Assembly (NCBI GenBank): GCA_035294125.1
Contig: DATGLM010000078.1
Span: forward strand, 124,001-188,000
DNA: 64,000 bases
Direction: 5' to 3'
From: CADDYT01 sp035294125
Lineage (GTDB): Bacteria; Chloroflexota; Ktedonobacteria; Ktedonobacterales; Ktedonobacteraceae
The notes beneath the pieces are model-generated. The model was not told where the DNA came from. It saw only the letters and a program-made list of their open reading frames with translations, and searched no databases. Every line of letters begins with the position of its first letter. Within the stretch, counting starts at the first letter, position 1. Made by a program: the position numbers and the translations under genes. Below are positions 1-8,737 of this stretch, one piece after another.

Positions 1-98
1 GCTTGAGACAGTCCTGAAGGCTAGATGAGGATGGAATGAAAGAGGAGATAGTAAACCAGTTGAGGGCTATTTGTTTCGCCTTGCTCGACCAGCATTGA

Positions 99-1018
99 CT
101 ATACACTTTCTTGACTCACAGCTATTTTTTTACGCAGTTTGACCGATTGCAAGACGATGCCGCAAACAATGATGACCAGCCCGATAATTGAGCTAATCAG
201 TATCTTCTCACCTAAAAAAAGCGCGATGTACACGAGCGAGAGAAAAGGGGTTAAATACAAGGCATTGGAGGTCACGGATGTATCTCCATATTCCAGCGCC
301 TTGAACCAGAACACATAGGAAATGCCGTTCACGAGAAAGCCGTTGAGAAGGAGCCAGAACCAGACGTGAAGGGAGGGCATTTTCAGCGAGGAAAAGAGAA
401 AAAGGGTTGGAGTGATAAAAATGAGGGCAGTCACAAAGTGGATGAAGACACTGACCGTCTGGTCGTAGTGGTATTTCTTCCCCAGGACAGAGAAAAGGGC
501 AAAAACCCCTGCTAGAGCTAGTATATCTCTCTTTAGACTGGTGAAGCTAAGCGTAAAAATACGGCCATGTGTCACAATAACCACAATGCCCACGAAGCTG
601 ATGAGAATGGAACATATCTTTTTCACCGTCAGCCTCTCTCTAAGCAGAGGAAAGGCGAGAATGATGACGAGCATCGGCCACGTATAGGCTAAGATAAAGC
701 CCTCTGAGGCGCTGTAAGTGCTAACGCTCCATAGAGCAGAACATAATAGAGATATGTTCCCAGGAATCCTAATCCCCCTATTTTTGCATAGTCGCTTATG
801 CCATAGGTTTTCAGCACGTACATCTTTTTCTCAAAGAGGACAATGCAACCCATCACAAGGCAGGAGAAAATAGTCGAGTAAAAAAGCATTTGCAGATTGT
901 CTAACTCGACCAGGATATTTTTCGAGACAACAGGGATTAATCCCCAGGAGAGAATGCATAAGCCAAGATAGAAAAACGATCTGGCTGACTGGCTTTCAAA
1001 AATATGCTGCTTTATCAT
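99..1018 (-). pseudogene. EamA/DMT-family transporter, frameshifted
   Basis: The two halves of a drug/metabolite transporter (usually about 300 residues, ten membrane helices) lie in different frames. The N-terminal half starts at 1018 (MIKQHIFESQ) and its frame ends at 689, just after LLYGALALT. The other frame continues with SEGFILAYTWPMLVIILAF, which is what normally follows in this family. The frames join near 700-708 if one base is restored (for example ACA-AGC-GCC-TCA giving TSAS), so a single-base deletion is the simplest explanation. The C-terminal half keeps its hydrophobic helices and a short basic tail, so decay is recent, or this is a sequencing error. No clear ribosome site precedes 1018. 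The substrate cannot be predicted. Confidence 0.75.
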
Positions 1019-1070
1019 GCAACAAAGTATATCCGAGCAAGCACTGCCTGTCCATCGTGCTCAGGGGATA

Positions 1071-1099
1071 TTGTCCTTAGCCCTCTCTGCTGGTATACT
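1071..1099 (+). promoter_or_regulatory. sigma70-type promoter of the SHMT-family gene
   Basis: TTGTCC at 1071-1076 and TATACT at 1094-1099 are separated by exactly 17 bp. They sit about 50 bp upstream of the start at 1150 and point towards it. Read from the sequence; no start-site data. Confidence 0.6.
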
Positions 1100-1149
1100 G
1101 AGACTGGTATTTCATAACGCGAAAAATTAGATCAGAAGGGGGCAGATAT

Positions 1150-2442
1150 ATGCCGGTAGATATTAGTGATATTGAGAGTATTATTGAGCAGGCGAACAGG
1201 TGGCGGCAGACGCAGACGATTAATTTGATCGCCAGCGAGAATACGCCGAGCGAGGCGGTGCGCAGTGTGCAGATCTCCGACTTTATGGGGCGCTATGCCG
1301 AGGGACATCCCAACGTGGGCGAGCAGGTTAACCGCTACTATCAGGGGACGCGCTACATTGATGAGATCGAGAGCATGGCCGAGCGGGAGGTTCTGGACCT
1401 GTTTCACGCGAGGCAGGCCGATGTGCGCCCGATCAGCGGCAACGCGGCCAATACGGCTATCGTGCTGGGCTGGCTGCGCGGCGGCGATACCGTTGTTGCC
1501 AACTCGACGGACGCGGGTGGGCATATCAGCCATGGGCCGGTAGGTGTCCTGGGACGGCGTATCCAGGTGCGCGGCCAGTCGTTGAGGATAGGAGCGCAGA
1601 ACTCGATTAACCTGCACTATCTGCCGCTGACGCCAGACCATTACCATGTTGATGCGCAGAAAACGATTGAGCTGATCGATCAGATTTCGCCGCAGTTAGT
1701 GGTGATGGGGAAGAGTCTGTTTCTCTTCCCCGAACCCGTTTCGGAAGTGGCGGCGTTCCTGAAGACGAAGAATATTCCCCTGCTCTACGATGCTGCTCAC
1801 GTGCTGGGCCTCATCGCGGGCGGCCAGTTCCAGTCGCCTTTAGAGGAGGGTGCGACGTGGATGACGGGCAGCACGCACAAGACCTTCCCCGGCCCGCAGC
1901 GTGGCATCATCCTGGCGAATCTGGATGAGGAGGGCGAGAAAACATACTGGCCTGCCGCCGATCGCGGCGTCTTCCCCGGCTCCTCCAGCAACCACCACCT
2001 GAACACGCTGCCCGCGCTCGTCGTCGCTACCCGCGAGATGAAGAAGTACGGGCGCGAGTACGCGGCGCAGATTGTACGCAACGCCCAGGCGCTGGGGCGC
2101 GCGCTCGATGAGCTTGGCACACCTGTGGAGGCGCGTGAATTTGGCTACACACAGAGCCATATGATCGCTGTGAACGTGGCGGGGTGGGGCGGCGGCGTTG
2201 ACGTGGCAAAACGTCTGGAAGAGAACGATATCATCGTCAACTACAACATGCTGCCCGGCGACACGAACCCGCGCCATCCCTCCGGCTTGCGCATCGGCGT
2301 TCCCGAAATGACCCGCTTCGGCATGAACGAGCGTGCCATGGGCGAACTGGCACAACTGATCCACGATGCCATTCGTGGCAAAAACGTCAAGGAGCAGGTC
2401 CACACCTTGCGGAGTCGCTATCTGGAAATGCAGTATGCCTGA
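1150..2442 (+). CDS. Serine hydroxymethyltransferase-family PLP enzyme
   Basis: A 430-residue fold-type I PLP enzyme of the SHMT family, which normally converts serine and tetrahydrofolate to glycine and 5,10-methylene-THF. The LIASEN motif is near residue 26. The PLP lysine is K244 in TGSTHKTFPGPQRG, matching the family's T-H-K-T signature. The usual YAEGYPGKRYYGG loop is altered to YAEGHPNVGEQVNRYYQGT, and the domain between is diverged from the bacterial housekeeping enzyme, so the class is clear but substrate preference (serine or another beta-hydroxy amino acid) is not certain; I therefore give no symbol. Translation starts at the ATG preceded by GAAGGGGG. It stands alone with its own promoter and ends at a very strong hairpin. 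The folate genes folP and folC lie 17 kb away. Confidence 0.8.
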   Translation: MPVDISDIESIIEQANRWRQTQTINLIASENTPSEAVRSVQISDFMGRYAEGHPNVGEQVNRYYQGTRYIDEIESMAEREVLDLFHARQADVRPISGNAANTAIVLGWLRGGDTVVANSTDAGGHISHGPVGVLGRRIQVRGQSLRIGAQNSINLHYLPLTPDHYHVDAQKTIELIDQISPQLVVMGKSLFLFPEPVSEVAAFLKTKNIPLLYDAAHVLGLIAGGQFQSPLEEGATWMTGSTHKTFPGPQRGIILANLDEEGEKTYWPAADRGVFPGSSSNHHLNTLPALVVATREMKKYGREYAAQIVRNAQALGRALDELGTPVEAREFGYTQSHMIAVNVAGWGGGVDVAKRLEENDIIVNYNMLPGDTNPRHPSGLRIGVPEMTRFGMNERAMGELAQLIHDAIRGKNVKEQVHTLRSRYLEMQYA

Positions 2443-2461
2443 TTTTGGGGACGAGGCAAAA

Positions 2462-2536
2462 CGCCAAAGCGAAACGGCAATGGGGCAAATACGAAGATAA
2501 CCCTCGTATTTGCCCCATTGCCGTTTCGCTTTGGCG
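2462..2536. repeat. 33-bp perfect inverted repeat after the SHMT-family gene
   Basis: Arms 2462-2494 and 2504-2536 are exact reverse complements (33 of 33) around a 9-nt loop, AGATAACCC. It starts 19 bp after the stop codon. It could end transcription of the upstream gene, but there is no T-run and the stem is far longer than a normal terminator. A small palindromic mobile element (MITE or REP-like) is an alternative. Confidence 0.9.
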
Positions 2537-2771
2537 GAATGGATATTTAGGGAATATTAGGATTATTAGCAGACAGTTAAAGATAACTTAGTCTTTTTAT
2601 TGTTCACTTGCCTTCGCTGTAGCAAGTAGCTACTGTATAAACAGGCAAACGGATATATAATCAAGGCTCTTTCTCAGGGAAAGAGTAGAACAGACATGAT
2701 CGTAGTTCAATAATATTGTTTGCCTGAAAGAAGAATCAAGATAACAGCAACGAAATGAAAGGAGTGTTCTT

Positions 2772-3074
2772 ATGATGACATTAGCTACTGTTGTATTGGC
2801 GGACATCAGTCTCGAAAGCCTGTTATGGTGGATTGTCATTGGTTTGATTGCGGGTTTTCTCGCCAGCCATGTAGTGCGTGGCGCGGGCTATGGAATGCTC
2901 GGTGATATCATCGCCGGTATCGTAGGAGCCTTTATTGGAGGCTGGCTGTTTGGTGTGCTCGGCATCAGCGCGGGTGGTGGTTTGCTGGGCAGCATCATTA
3001 CCGCCTTCATTGGCGCAGTCATTTTCATCATTATCCTGCGCGCCATCGCAGGCATGCCACGTCGTAGGATTTAG
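2772..3074 (+). CDS. GlsB/YeaQ/YmgE-type stress membrane protein
   Basis: A 100-residue protein of the transglycosylase-associated family (PF04226 type). Three hydrophobic helices rich in Gly/Ala/Ile run from about residue 17 to 95, with motifs such as GLIAGFLAS and GIVGAFIGGWLFG, and the protein ends in a basic tail (MPRRRI). Members are small inner-membrane proteins linked to general stress, with no catalytic role proven. GAAAGGAG ends 9 bp before the first ATG; a second ATG follows at 2775 and could be used instead. The gene is monocistronic. The N-terminal 15 residues are longer than in enterobacterial members. Confidence 0.85.
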   Translation: MMTLATVVLADISLESLLWWIVIGLIAGFLASHVVRGAGYGMLGDIIAGIVGAFIGGWLFGVLGISAGGGLLGSIITAFIGAVIFIIILRAIAGMPRRRI

Positions 3075-3335
3075 CGTAGTGCGTGGCCGGAGTTCCCGGC
3101 AGGTCTGTGGAAACATTGGCAGGAAGGTTTTTTGAGCGAGACAGAGCTGTCTTAGTGGGTACCCGTTTTATGCGGCTCTGCCTCTTCTGACCTGCCAGGA
3201 TGACAGATTGCGCCGGTTGTAGGGGCGTCGTTGCCAGTACCGTGTGAGTGGAGAAACGGAGCAAGTAGCGACGTCCTTTAGATTCTTGTTCGCTCGCCGG
3301 GCAGGCCACCCACAAGGGGATGGCCTGTGGAGATT

Positions 3336-5456
3336 CTACCTGACTTGTTCCGCGCCTTGATATTGTTTCAGCAAATCCAGCAGCCACTGCTCGTCGTGGA
3401 TGGGGACCCCGGCTTTCCGGGCTTTGGTGAGCTTGGAGCCTGCATCTTCACCGACGATCAGGTGATCGAGCGATTTGCTGACGCCGGAGGCGATAGTGCC
3501 ACCCAGTTTCTGGATGGCCTCTTCGGCCACCGGGCGTGTCATACTTTGCAGGCGACCGGTGAGCAGGAAGCTCTGACCGGACAAGGGACCGGTGGTAGCC
3601 TTTCGCTCTTCCTCCATATTTACGCCAGCTTTGCGCAGTCGTTCGATGAGGGCACGGTTGCGCTCGCTTTGCAGCCAGGTGTACAGGCTGTGGCCGATTT
3701 TGGGGCCAATGCCCGGCACCGCATTGATCTCCTCTTCAGTTGCATTGAGCAGGCGATCCATGCTGCCGAAGGCGTCGGCGAGAATCTGGGCGGTTTTCTC
3801 ACCAACATAGCGAATGTTCAGGCCGAAGAGTAAGCGCCAGAGGGGCTGGTGCTTGCTGGCCTCGATGGCAGCGAGCATGTTTTCCGCGCTTTTTTCCTTC
3901 ACACCTTCCAGTTCCAGCAGTTGCTCCTTCGTCAGGGAGTAGAAGTCAGCCACATCCTTGACCAGTCCGGCATTGATGAGCTGGATAGCCATTTTCTCGC
4001 CGATAGTTTCGATGTCCATAGCGCCTTTTGAGGCGAAGTGGATGATGCCTTCGGCGTTGCGGCCAGGGCACTCCTCGTTCGGACAGTAGGCCATGGCGAT
4101 ATCCTCGCTGCGCGCAATGGGCGTGCCGCAGAGTGGGCAGCGCTCTGGCAGGTGGTAAATCTGCTCCTGGCCTGTGCGACGTTCGATGATGGGCTTGACT
4201 ACCTGCGGGATCACCTCGCCCGCGCGCTGTACCAGCACCCAATCGCCGATGCGCAGGTCTTTGCGCTGGATATCGCCCTCGTTATGCAGGGTTGCGCGCG
4301 AGACCGTCACGCCGCGAATGTTGACCGGCTCCAGTTCCGCCCAGGGATTGACGGCCCCCGTGCGCCCGATATTGATGCCGATGCCGAGCAGGCGCGTTGC
4401 GACCTGGATGGGCGGGTACTTGAAGGCGATGGCCCAGCGTGGGTCACGCCCGACCGCTCCCAGTTCCTCCTGTTGCGCGATGCTATTGATCTTGATGACG
4501 ACGCCGTCGATCTCATAGGGCAGGTTGAAGCGTTCTGTCTCCCACTTCTTGATGTACTGCATGACCTGCTCCAGGTTCTTTGCCAGCTTGATATCGGGAT
4601 TGACGACGAAGCCCCATTCCTTGAGCAGTTGCAGCGCCTCCCACTGTGTCTGAATCTCCATGCCCTGCATATAGCCAATCTGGTAGGCAAAGAAGTTGAG
4701 CGGGCGTGTCGCGGTGATGTGCCAGTCTTTCTGGCGCAGGGAACCGGCGGCAGCGTTGCGCGGGTTGGCGAATATCCTCTCGTCCTTCATCTCTTCATTG
4801 AGCTTTTCAAAGCCCTTAATGGGCATATAGATTTCGCCGCGTACCTCAACCCGTGTGGGAATATGCTCTCCATGCAGTTCGTGTGGAATGTCGCGAATGG
4901 TGCGTACATTGGGAGTCCAGTTCTCACCGATCAGCCCGTCACCGCGCGAAGCCCCTATGACGAGCCTGCCATTGTCATACGTCAGTGCCATTGCCAGCCC
5001 ATCGATTTTCAGTTCGCACACGTACTCAAAGTGCGCGTTGGGCAGGATGTTCTGGGCGCGTCGATACCAGGCCAGCAGTTCTTCCTCGCTACGCGCATTC
5101 GCCAGGCTCAGCATGGGTACCGGATGCCGGTGCTGCTGCACTTCCTGGGTGGGCGCGGCACCAACCCTCTGCGTCGGCGATTCGGGCGTGACCAGTTCCG
5201 GGTGCTCGCGTTCGATACGCTGCAGTTCCAGCATCAACTGATCATATTCCGCGTCGGTCAGCGTTGGGTTATCAAGGATATAGTATTCGTAATTGGCTTC
5301 CTCGATCTTATGGCGTAGTTCCTCGACGCGGGCGGCAAGTTGTTCTTCCTCGCTGCCGCCGTCTCCCTCTATCTGTTCCTGCTGTGGTTGTTGCGCGTCT
5401 TCTACTGGCATCTCAAGCTGTTCAGCTTGCTTATTTTTATCTCGTGATTCGTCCAT
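3336..5456 (-). CDS. ligA: NAD+-dependent DNA ligase
   Basis: A 706-residue LigA that seals nicks in replication and repair using NAD+. An acidic, Gln-rich extension (about residues 1-35) precedes the Ia domain, where YEYYILDNPTLTDAEYDQLM marks the NMN site. The adenylated lysine is K150 in CELKIDG. The OB fold follows, then a four-cysteine zinc finger (CPLCGT...CPNEECPG), the helix-hairpin-helix repeats (VPGIGPKIG), and a C-terminal BRCT domain from about 625 (SFLLTGRL). All expected modules are present, so it should be functional. The N-terminal extension is longer than in most LigA proteins. The gene has its own upstream gap of about 190 bp after the TIR gene. Confidence 0.97.
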   Translation of the reverse strand: MDESRDKNKQAEQLEMPVEDAQQPQQEQIEGDGGSEEEQLAARVEELRHKIEEANYEYYILDNPTLTDAEYDQLMLELQRIEREHPELVTPESPTQRVGAAPTQEVQQHRHPVPMLSLANARSEEELLAWYRRAQNILPNAHFEYVCELKIDGLAMALTYDNGRLVIGASRGDGLIGENWTPNVRTIRDIPHELHGEHIPTRVEVRGEIYMPIKGFEKLNEEMKDERIFANPRNAAAGSLRQKDWHITATRPLNFFAYQIGYMQGMEIQTQWEALQLLKEWGFVVNPDIKLAKNLEQVMQYIKKWETERFNLPYEIDGVVIKINSIAQQEELGAVGRDPRWAIAFKYPPIQVATRLLGIGINIGRTGAVNPWAELEPVNIRGVTVSRATLHNEGDIQRKDLRIGDWVLVQRAGEVIPQVVKPIIERRTGQEQIYHLPERCPLCGTPIARSEDIAMAYCPNEECPGRNAEGIIHFASKGAMDIETIGEKMAIQLINAGLVKDVADFYSLTKEQLLELEGVKEKSAENMLAAIEASKHQPLWRLLFGLNIRYVGEKTAQILADAFGSMDRLLNATEEEINAVPGIGPKIGHSLYTWLQSERNRALIERLRKAGVNMEEERKATTGPLSGQSFLLTGRLQSMTRPVAEEAIQKLGGTIASGVSKSLDHLIVGEDAGSKLTKARKAGVPIHDEQWLLDLLKQYQGAEQVR

Positions 5457-5643
5457 AGAAAAAACTCCCAGAAAAAGATTTTTATTGTGCTCTGCTCTCT
5501 TGTCTATTCTATTCTTCTGTATCTATGACGGTAACTTGTAGCACAACGACTTTTGTGGCTGTTTCATGTCAGGAGCCACTGTACTACAGAACGTGGACAG
5601 TGTCAATTTGCCTGGCGTGATGAAGTGACGGAAAATTGGTATT

Positions 5644-6972
5644 TTATGGATTGCCAATGATATCATAGTCGTCCCGGCTCAGCCCTGGTGTGTAATCCAG
5701 CTCGGCTATGATTATGCCGTCGGCAAAGGTTGCCGACATCAGGGTAGAAACCAGGATTTGCGGAGCACAATACACGAACCAGCTATAGAGGTCAATAATC
5801 TGGCTCACCTCTGGTTGGAAGTAAAGTTCAGTTCGGTCTATACAAAGAGAACCTGGTAGATAGAGTCTTTCCCCTCTTACCTTATGATCCCGCCGTCCTC
5901 TAATTTCAACCGCGATAAGGGGCTGTTGTTCGTTAAATATCTTCGCTAAGACTGTCTCATTGTCTCCCTCTCTATAGTAGTCCAGGTATTTCTCGATGTA
6001 TGAGGCGATAGCAGGATAGCCAAACTTTCTGGCAAAGTCTGGGAAAATTGCTGAACAGAGATAAGATGCTAACTCGTAGTGGGCATACTCAAAAGTATGC
6101 TTCAGAGACTTCTCAACTACGTCTACTGTAGAGAGTTTCTGTCCGAAAGAGGAGAAACTCTCTCTAAGCAGCCTCGTCAGCAACTCTGAAAAATTTTCCC
6201 AGTAGAGGGGAAGGCAAAGCGGAAAAAGTCCTGAGCATTGTTTGATCTGCCTGAGAAGGGCGGGACGTATATTTGCGGGTGCTGCGTTCTCATCAGTCTC
6301 GATAAGGTGCGCAGTTTTCTGCGCGATTTCTATCACCTTTGTACAAAAATCCTGATTGTTAATACGAACTTGTAGCCTGTTCGAGTCATAGCGATACCAT
6401 CTCGTATCCCTGAGATTGGAGAGGTCTGCCTCCAGGTCCTGCGGCCTTAAAGCAATATCTAAAAAGAGCGGCTCGGTGCCCTTAGCGTTTGCTCCAGGTG
6501 GTGGAAGATTTTCCTCTTTTTTCGTAGCTGTCTCCAGGGCTTCTATCTTGCGGCGGATGCCTCTGACTACATCGCGGAAAGCCTCATCATGTGAGGGCCA
6601 CTGGGTTACAGCTCGTCCGTCGGTTGGCAGTGCCAGAAGCTTTGAGAAAGGTGCGCCTTCCCAATCACAGGGGCGTAATATGATGGGAATAACGCAGGCA
6701 TCGCCCGCATCGTGCCTTGCAATTGCCTGTTTCATCTCAGTACTATAGCAGAAGTCTGAGGCCATGAAATCGGCGCTGATGAGCAGGAGGATGACTTTCG
6801 CGCTACTCAGGTGATCCATGATCCCTTTTTCCCACTCACTTCCTGGCAAGATATGTCCATCATGCCAGACATCGATGAGCCCCTGGCGTTTGAGGTTGCT
6901 CAGGTGAGTGTCCAATTCGGCGCGCAATGCGCGATCTTTGTGCGAATACGAGATAAACGCATCGTAAGCCAT
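5644..6972 (-). CDS. TIR-domain protein with unrecognised C-terminal domain
   Basis: A 442-residue protein. Residues 1-145 form a bacterial TIR domain: it opens with YDAFISYSHKD, has the strand ILLLISADFMAS, and carries SDFCYSTEM with E79 at the position of the catalytic glutamate of TIR NAD+ hydrolases. A Pro-rich linker follows (about 148-165). Residues 166-442 are mixed helical and strand sequence that I do not recognise; there is no membrane segment. Bacterial TIR proteins commonly degrade NAD+ or make cyclic ADP-ribose signals, often in defence, but signalling roles also occur. The start has an excellent AGGAGGAG site. The neighbours (ligA downstream, an ABM protein upstream) are not defence genes, so a defence role is only an inference. 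Confidence 0.8.
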   Translation of the reverse strand: MAYDAFISYSHKDRALRAELDTHLSNLKRQGLIDVWHDGHILPGSEWEKGIMDHLSSAKVILLLISADFMASDFCYSTEMKQAIARHDAGDACVIPIILRPCDWEGAPFSKLLALPTDGRAVTQWPSHDEAFRDVVRGIRRKIEALETATKKEENLPPPGANAKGTEPLFLDIALRPQDLEADLSNLRDTRWYRYDSNRLQVRINNQDFCTKVIEIAQKTAHLIETDENAAPANIRPALLRQIKQCSGLFPLCLPLYWENFSELLTRLLRESFSSFGQKLSTVDVVEKSLKHTFEYAHYELASYLCSAIFPDFARKFGYPAIASYIEKYLDYYREGDNETVLAKIFNEQQPLIAVEIRGRRDHKVRGERLYLPGSLCIDRTELYFQPEVSQIIDLYSWFVYCAPQILVSTLMSATFADGIIIAELDYTPGLSRDDYDIIGNP

Positions 6973-7057
6973 GCTCTCCTCCTGCTATACACATCTCTAA
7001 GTGCGCTAAAAAGCATTATACCTGGAAGTTCAGCAGTTGTCACGAGATTTTTGAAGA

Positions 7058-7095
7058 GAAAGTGATGCTCGCCCGGAATGGCGAGCATCACTTTC
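7058..7095 (-). terminator. Hairpin after the ABM-domain gene
   Basis: A perfect 15-bp stem (7058-7072 with 7081-7095, loop CCGGAATG) lies 19 bp beyond the stop at 7114. The better T-run (GTTTTTTA) is on the plus-strand side, so it may work in both directions or mainly block plus-strand transcription into this region. Confidence 0.65.
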
Positions 7096-7113
7096 CGTTT
7101 TTTATACAGTTCG

Positions 7114-7401
7114 TTAAAACGGTTCGTAGTGCAAGACGGTGGGGGTGCCCTCGAAGAGTCCGTTGATGTGGCCGCGCCACTGGGGGAAGAGTGGGCCGCT
7201 GCGGAAATCTTTCATGTGCGCGTCGAGCGAGGTCCAGACGTTGGTGACCATAAACTGGTTCGGATGCTCGATGCAGCGCTGCACGCGTGCGGAGACACAA
7301 CCTGGATGCTGGCGAATGACATCCAGGCCCTTGAGTATGCCCTGTCCCAGCGCCTCCTCTTTGCCAGGGGCGGCGGTGAAGAGCGCAATTTCTGTAATCA
7401 A
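7114..7401 (-). CDS. ABM-domain (antibiotic biosynthesis monooxygenase-like) protein
   Basis: A 95-residue single-domain protein of the dimeric alpha/beta-barrel ABM superfamily. The family pattern is clear: ITEIALFTAAPGKEEAL, then GCVSARVQRCIEHPNQFMVTNVW, then a DFRSGPLF segment. Such proteins include heme-degrading and quinol monooxygenases, but many have no known substrate, and the heme-ligand Asn/Trp signature of IsdG is not evident, so no specific reaction is claimed. Start is TTG at 7401, chosen because GGAGG lies 10 bp upstream. It precedes the TIR gene on the same strand but is separated by a strong hairpin, so the two are probably not co-transcribed. Confidence 0.75.
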   Translation of the reverse strand: MITEIALFTAAPGKEEALGQGILKGLDVIRQHPGCVSARVQRCIEHPNQFMVTNVWTSLDAHMKDFRSGPLFPQWRGHINGLFEGTPTVLHYEPF

Positions 7402-7454
7402 AACGAATTACCTCCAAACTGTGTTCTTGTATCTTTATCGTATTATACAGGGTT

Positions 7455-8549
7455 CTAGACGCTATGGGAAACTCCCCAGTCTTGCTGGAATGTCTGCTGG
7501 AGCGTACCGATCACACTGGAATCGGAGATGAGTATGCCTAGCTCGCGGTTATGGTCGAGTGATTCGGCAGAGATGTTCTCGGAGCCGACGAAGGCTTCAT
7601 GGCCGTCGGCCACCATCATCTTAGCATGCATATAGAGCTGCGCATCCTCCTTCACCTGCACTCCCCCCTGCTTGATCGTCTGGATGCCCTGATCGTTGCT
7701 GGTGCCGGAGGAAGGCAGGATAACCTGTACCTGTACGCCCCGGTGGGCGGCGCTGACAAGCGCCTGTTCGATGCTACTGTCCTGCATTTCTTCAGCCTCG
7801 ATGATCAGCGTATGATGCGCGCTATTGATAAAGGTCATAAAATCGTTGCGCGAGTTGATGGGACTGACGACCAGGTTCGGGTCGTTGAACTGGGCTGTGC
7901 TGCGGTTCCAGTCGGCGTTGAAGATGGCGGTGACGGCCTGCACATCCTGGGGATTGGTGTCGATGATATCGTATTCGCGGTTGTCAGAGCTGCTGTACCT
8001 GCTGGAGCTGCCATAGCCGCCGAGGGCGGCACGACTGAAGTTCGAGGTCATGATATAAGCGGTCGAGCCATCGACAATCATGCCCTTCTCGTGCGTCAGC
8101 GCGAAAGCCGGGTCGGTATCCTCGACTTGAGCACCGGCTGCGCGCAATTTGTCCATTGTGCTCGTCGGTGCCGATGTACCCACAGGGTGAGGTTCCAGCA
8201 TGACGCGCACGTCGATGCCCCGGTTGGCTGTCTCTTCCAGGGCGCGAATGACAGTTGTGTCGCTCAATATGTACATTTCGAGCCAGACAGATTTTTTAGC
8301 GCCGTCAATAGCGTCGACGATGGGGGAATCGCCCGCGTTCGGTTCGACGAAAACACTGACGCCCTTGACGCCGGAGCCGGTCGTGCAATTGCCCTGGCAG
8401 CCTGTACTGCTGGATGGGGAAGAGCCGGTGGGAAGTCCGTTGGTTGAGATATTGATATCGCAACCGGCCAGCACAAGGCAGAGGGTGAGTATGAGAACGA
8501 GTGTGAGAGGAATGAATCCCTTTCTAGAGGATGATAGCGATCGATGCAT
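7455..8549 (-). CDS. Phospholipase D-like lipoprotein
   Basis: A 364-residue PLD-superfamily protein with two HKD motifs: HEKGMIVDG followed by SNFS, and HAKMMVADG followed by SENIS. Two HKD halves form one active site that cleaves or transfers phosphodiesters; cardiolipin synthases and secreted phospholipases share it. The N-terminus is a lipoprotein signal (KGFIPLTLVLILTLCLVLAGC) with the lipid cysteine at residue 30, followed by a Ser/Gly-rich linker, so it should be anchored on the outer face of the membrane. I chose ATG 8549 because AAGGAG lies at ideal spacing; the same frame is open for 47 more codons upstream without a plausible start. An extracytoplasmic place makes a hydrolase more likely than cardiolipin synthase. 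Confidence 0.82.
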   Translation of the reverse strand: MHRSLSSSRKGFIPLTLVLILTLCLVLAGCDINISTNGLPTGSSPSSSTGCQGNCTTGSGVKGVSVFVEPNAGDSPIVDAIDGAKKSVWLEMYILSDTTVIRALEETANRGIDVRVMLEPHPVGTSAPTSTMDKLRAAGAQVEDTDPAFALTHEKGMIVDGSTAYIMTSNFSRAALGGYGSSSRYSSSDNREYDIIDTNPQDVQAVTAIFNADWNRSTAQFNDPNLVVSPINSRNDFMTFINSAHHTLIIEAEEMQDSSIEQALVSAAHRGVQVQVILPSSGTSNDQGIQTIKQGGVQVKEDAQLYMHAKMMVADGHEAFVGSENISAESLDHNRELGILISDSSVIGTLQQTFQQDWGVSHSV

Positions 8550-8673
8550 AAATTGACTCCTTCTGTTTCCCTGTAAGGCAGGAAACCCTTCCTGAAACGA
8601 TAAATCAGGGGCGAAATCCTCCTCATACACGTAACGAGCTAGCAGTATCAGAAGAGTACAGAGATATCTAACA

Positions 8674-8715
8674 AAAAACACTCGACTCAAATCATTGCTT
8701 GAGCCGAGTGTTTTT
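8674..8715 (-). terminator. Terminator of hppA
   Basis: A 17-bp stem (8674-8690 with 8699-8715, one mismatch, loop ATCATTGC) is bordered by A-runs on one side and T-runs on the other. On the minus strand it ends in a T-run 23-64 bp beyond the hppA stop, a standard intrinsic terminator. It is symmetrical and may act both ways. Confidence 0.85.
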
Positions 8716-8737
8716 CATGTCTTTGCCTGACAGCGAA

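Noticed and set aside
4038..5318. A 426-codon open frame on the plus strand opposite ligA
   Set aside because: It lies fully within a clear housekeeping gene in the other strand, has no ribosome site and no recognisable domain; it follows from GC-rich codon use.
5644..7401. Defence island around the TIR gene
   Set aside because: Neighbours are ligA, an ABM-domain protein and a PLD lipoprotein; none is a known defence partner and a hairpin separates the ABM gene.
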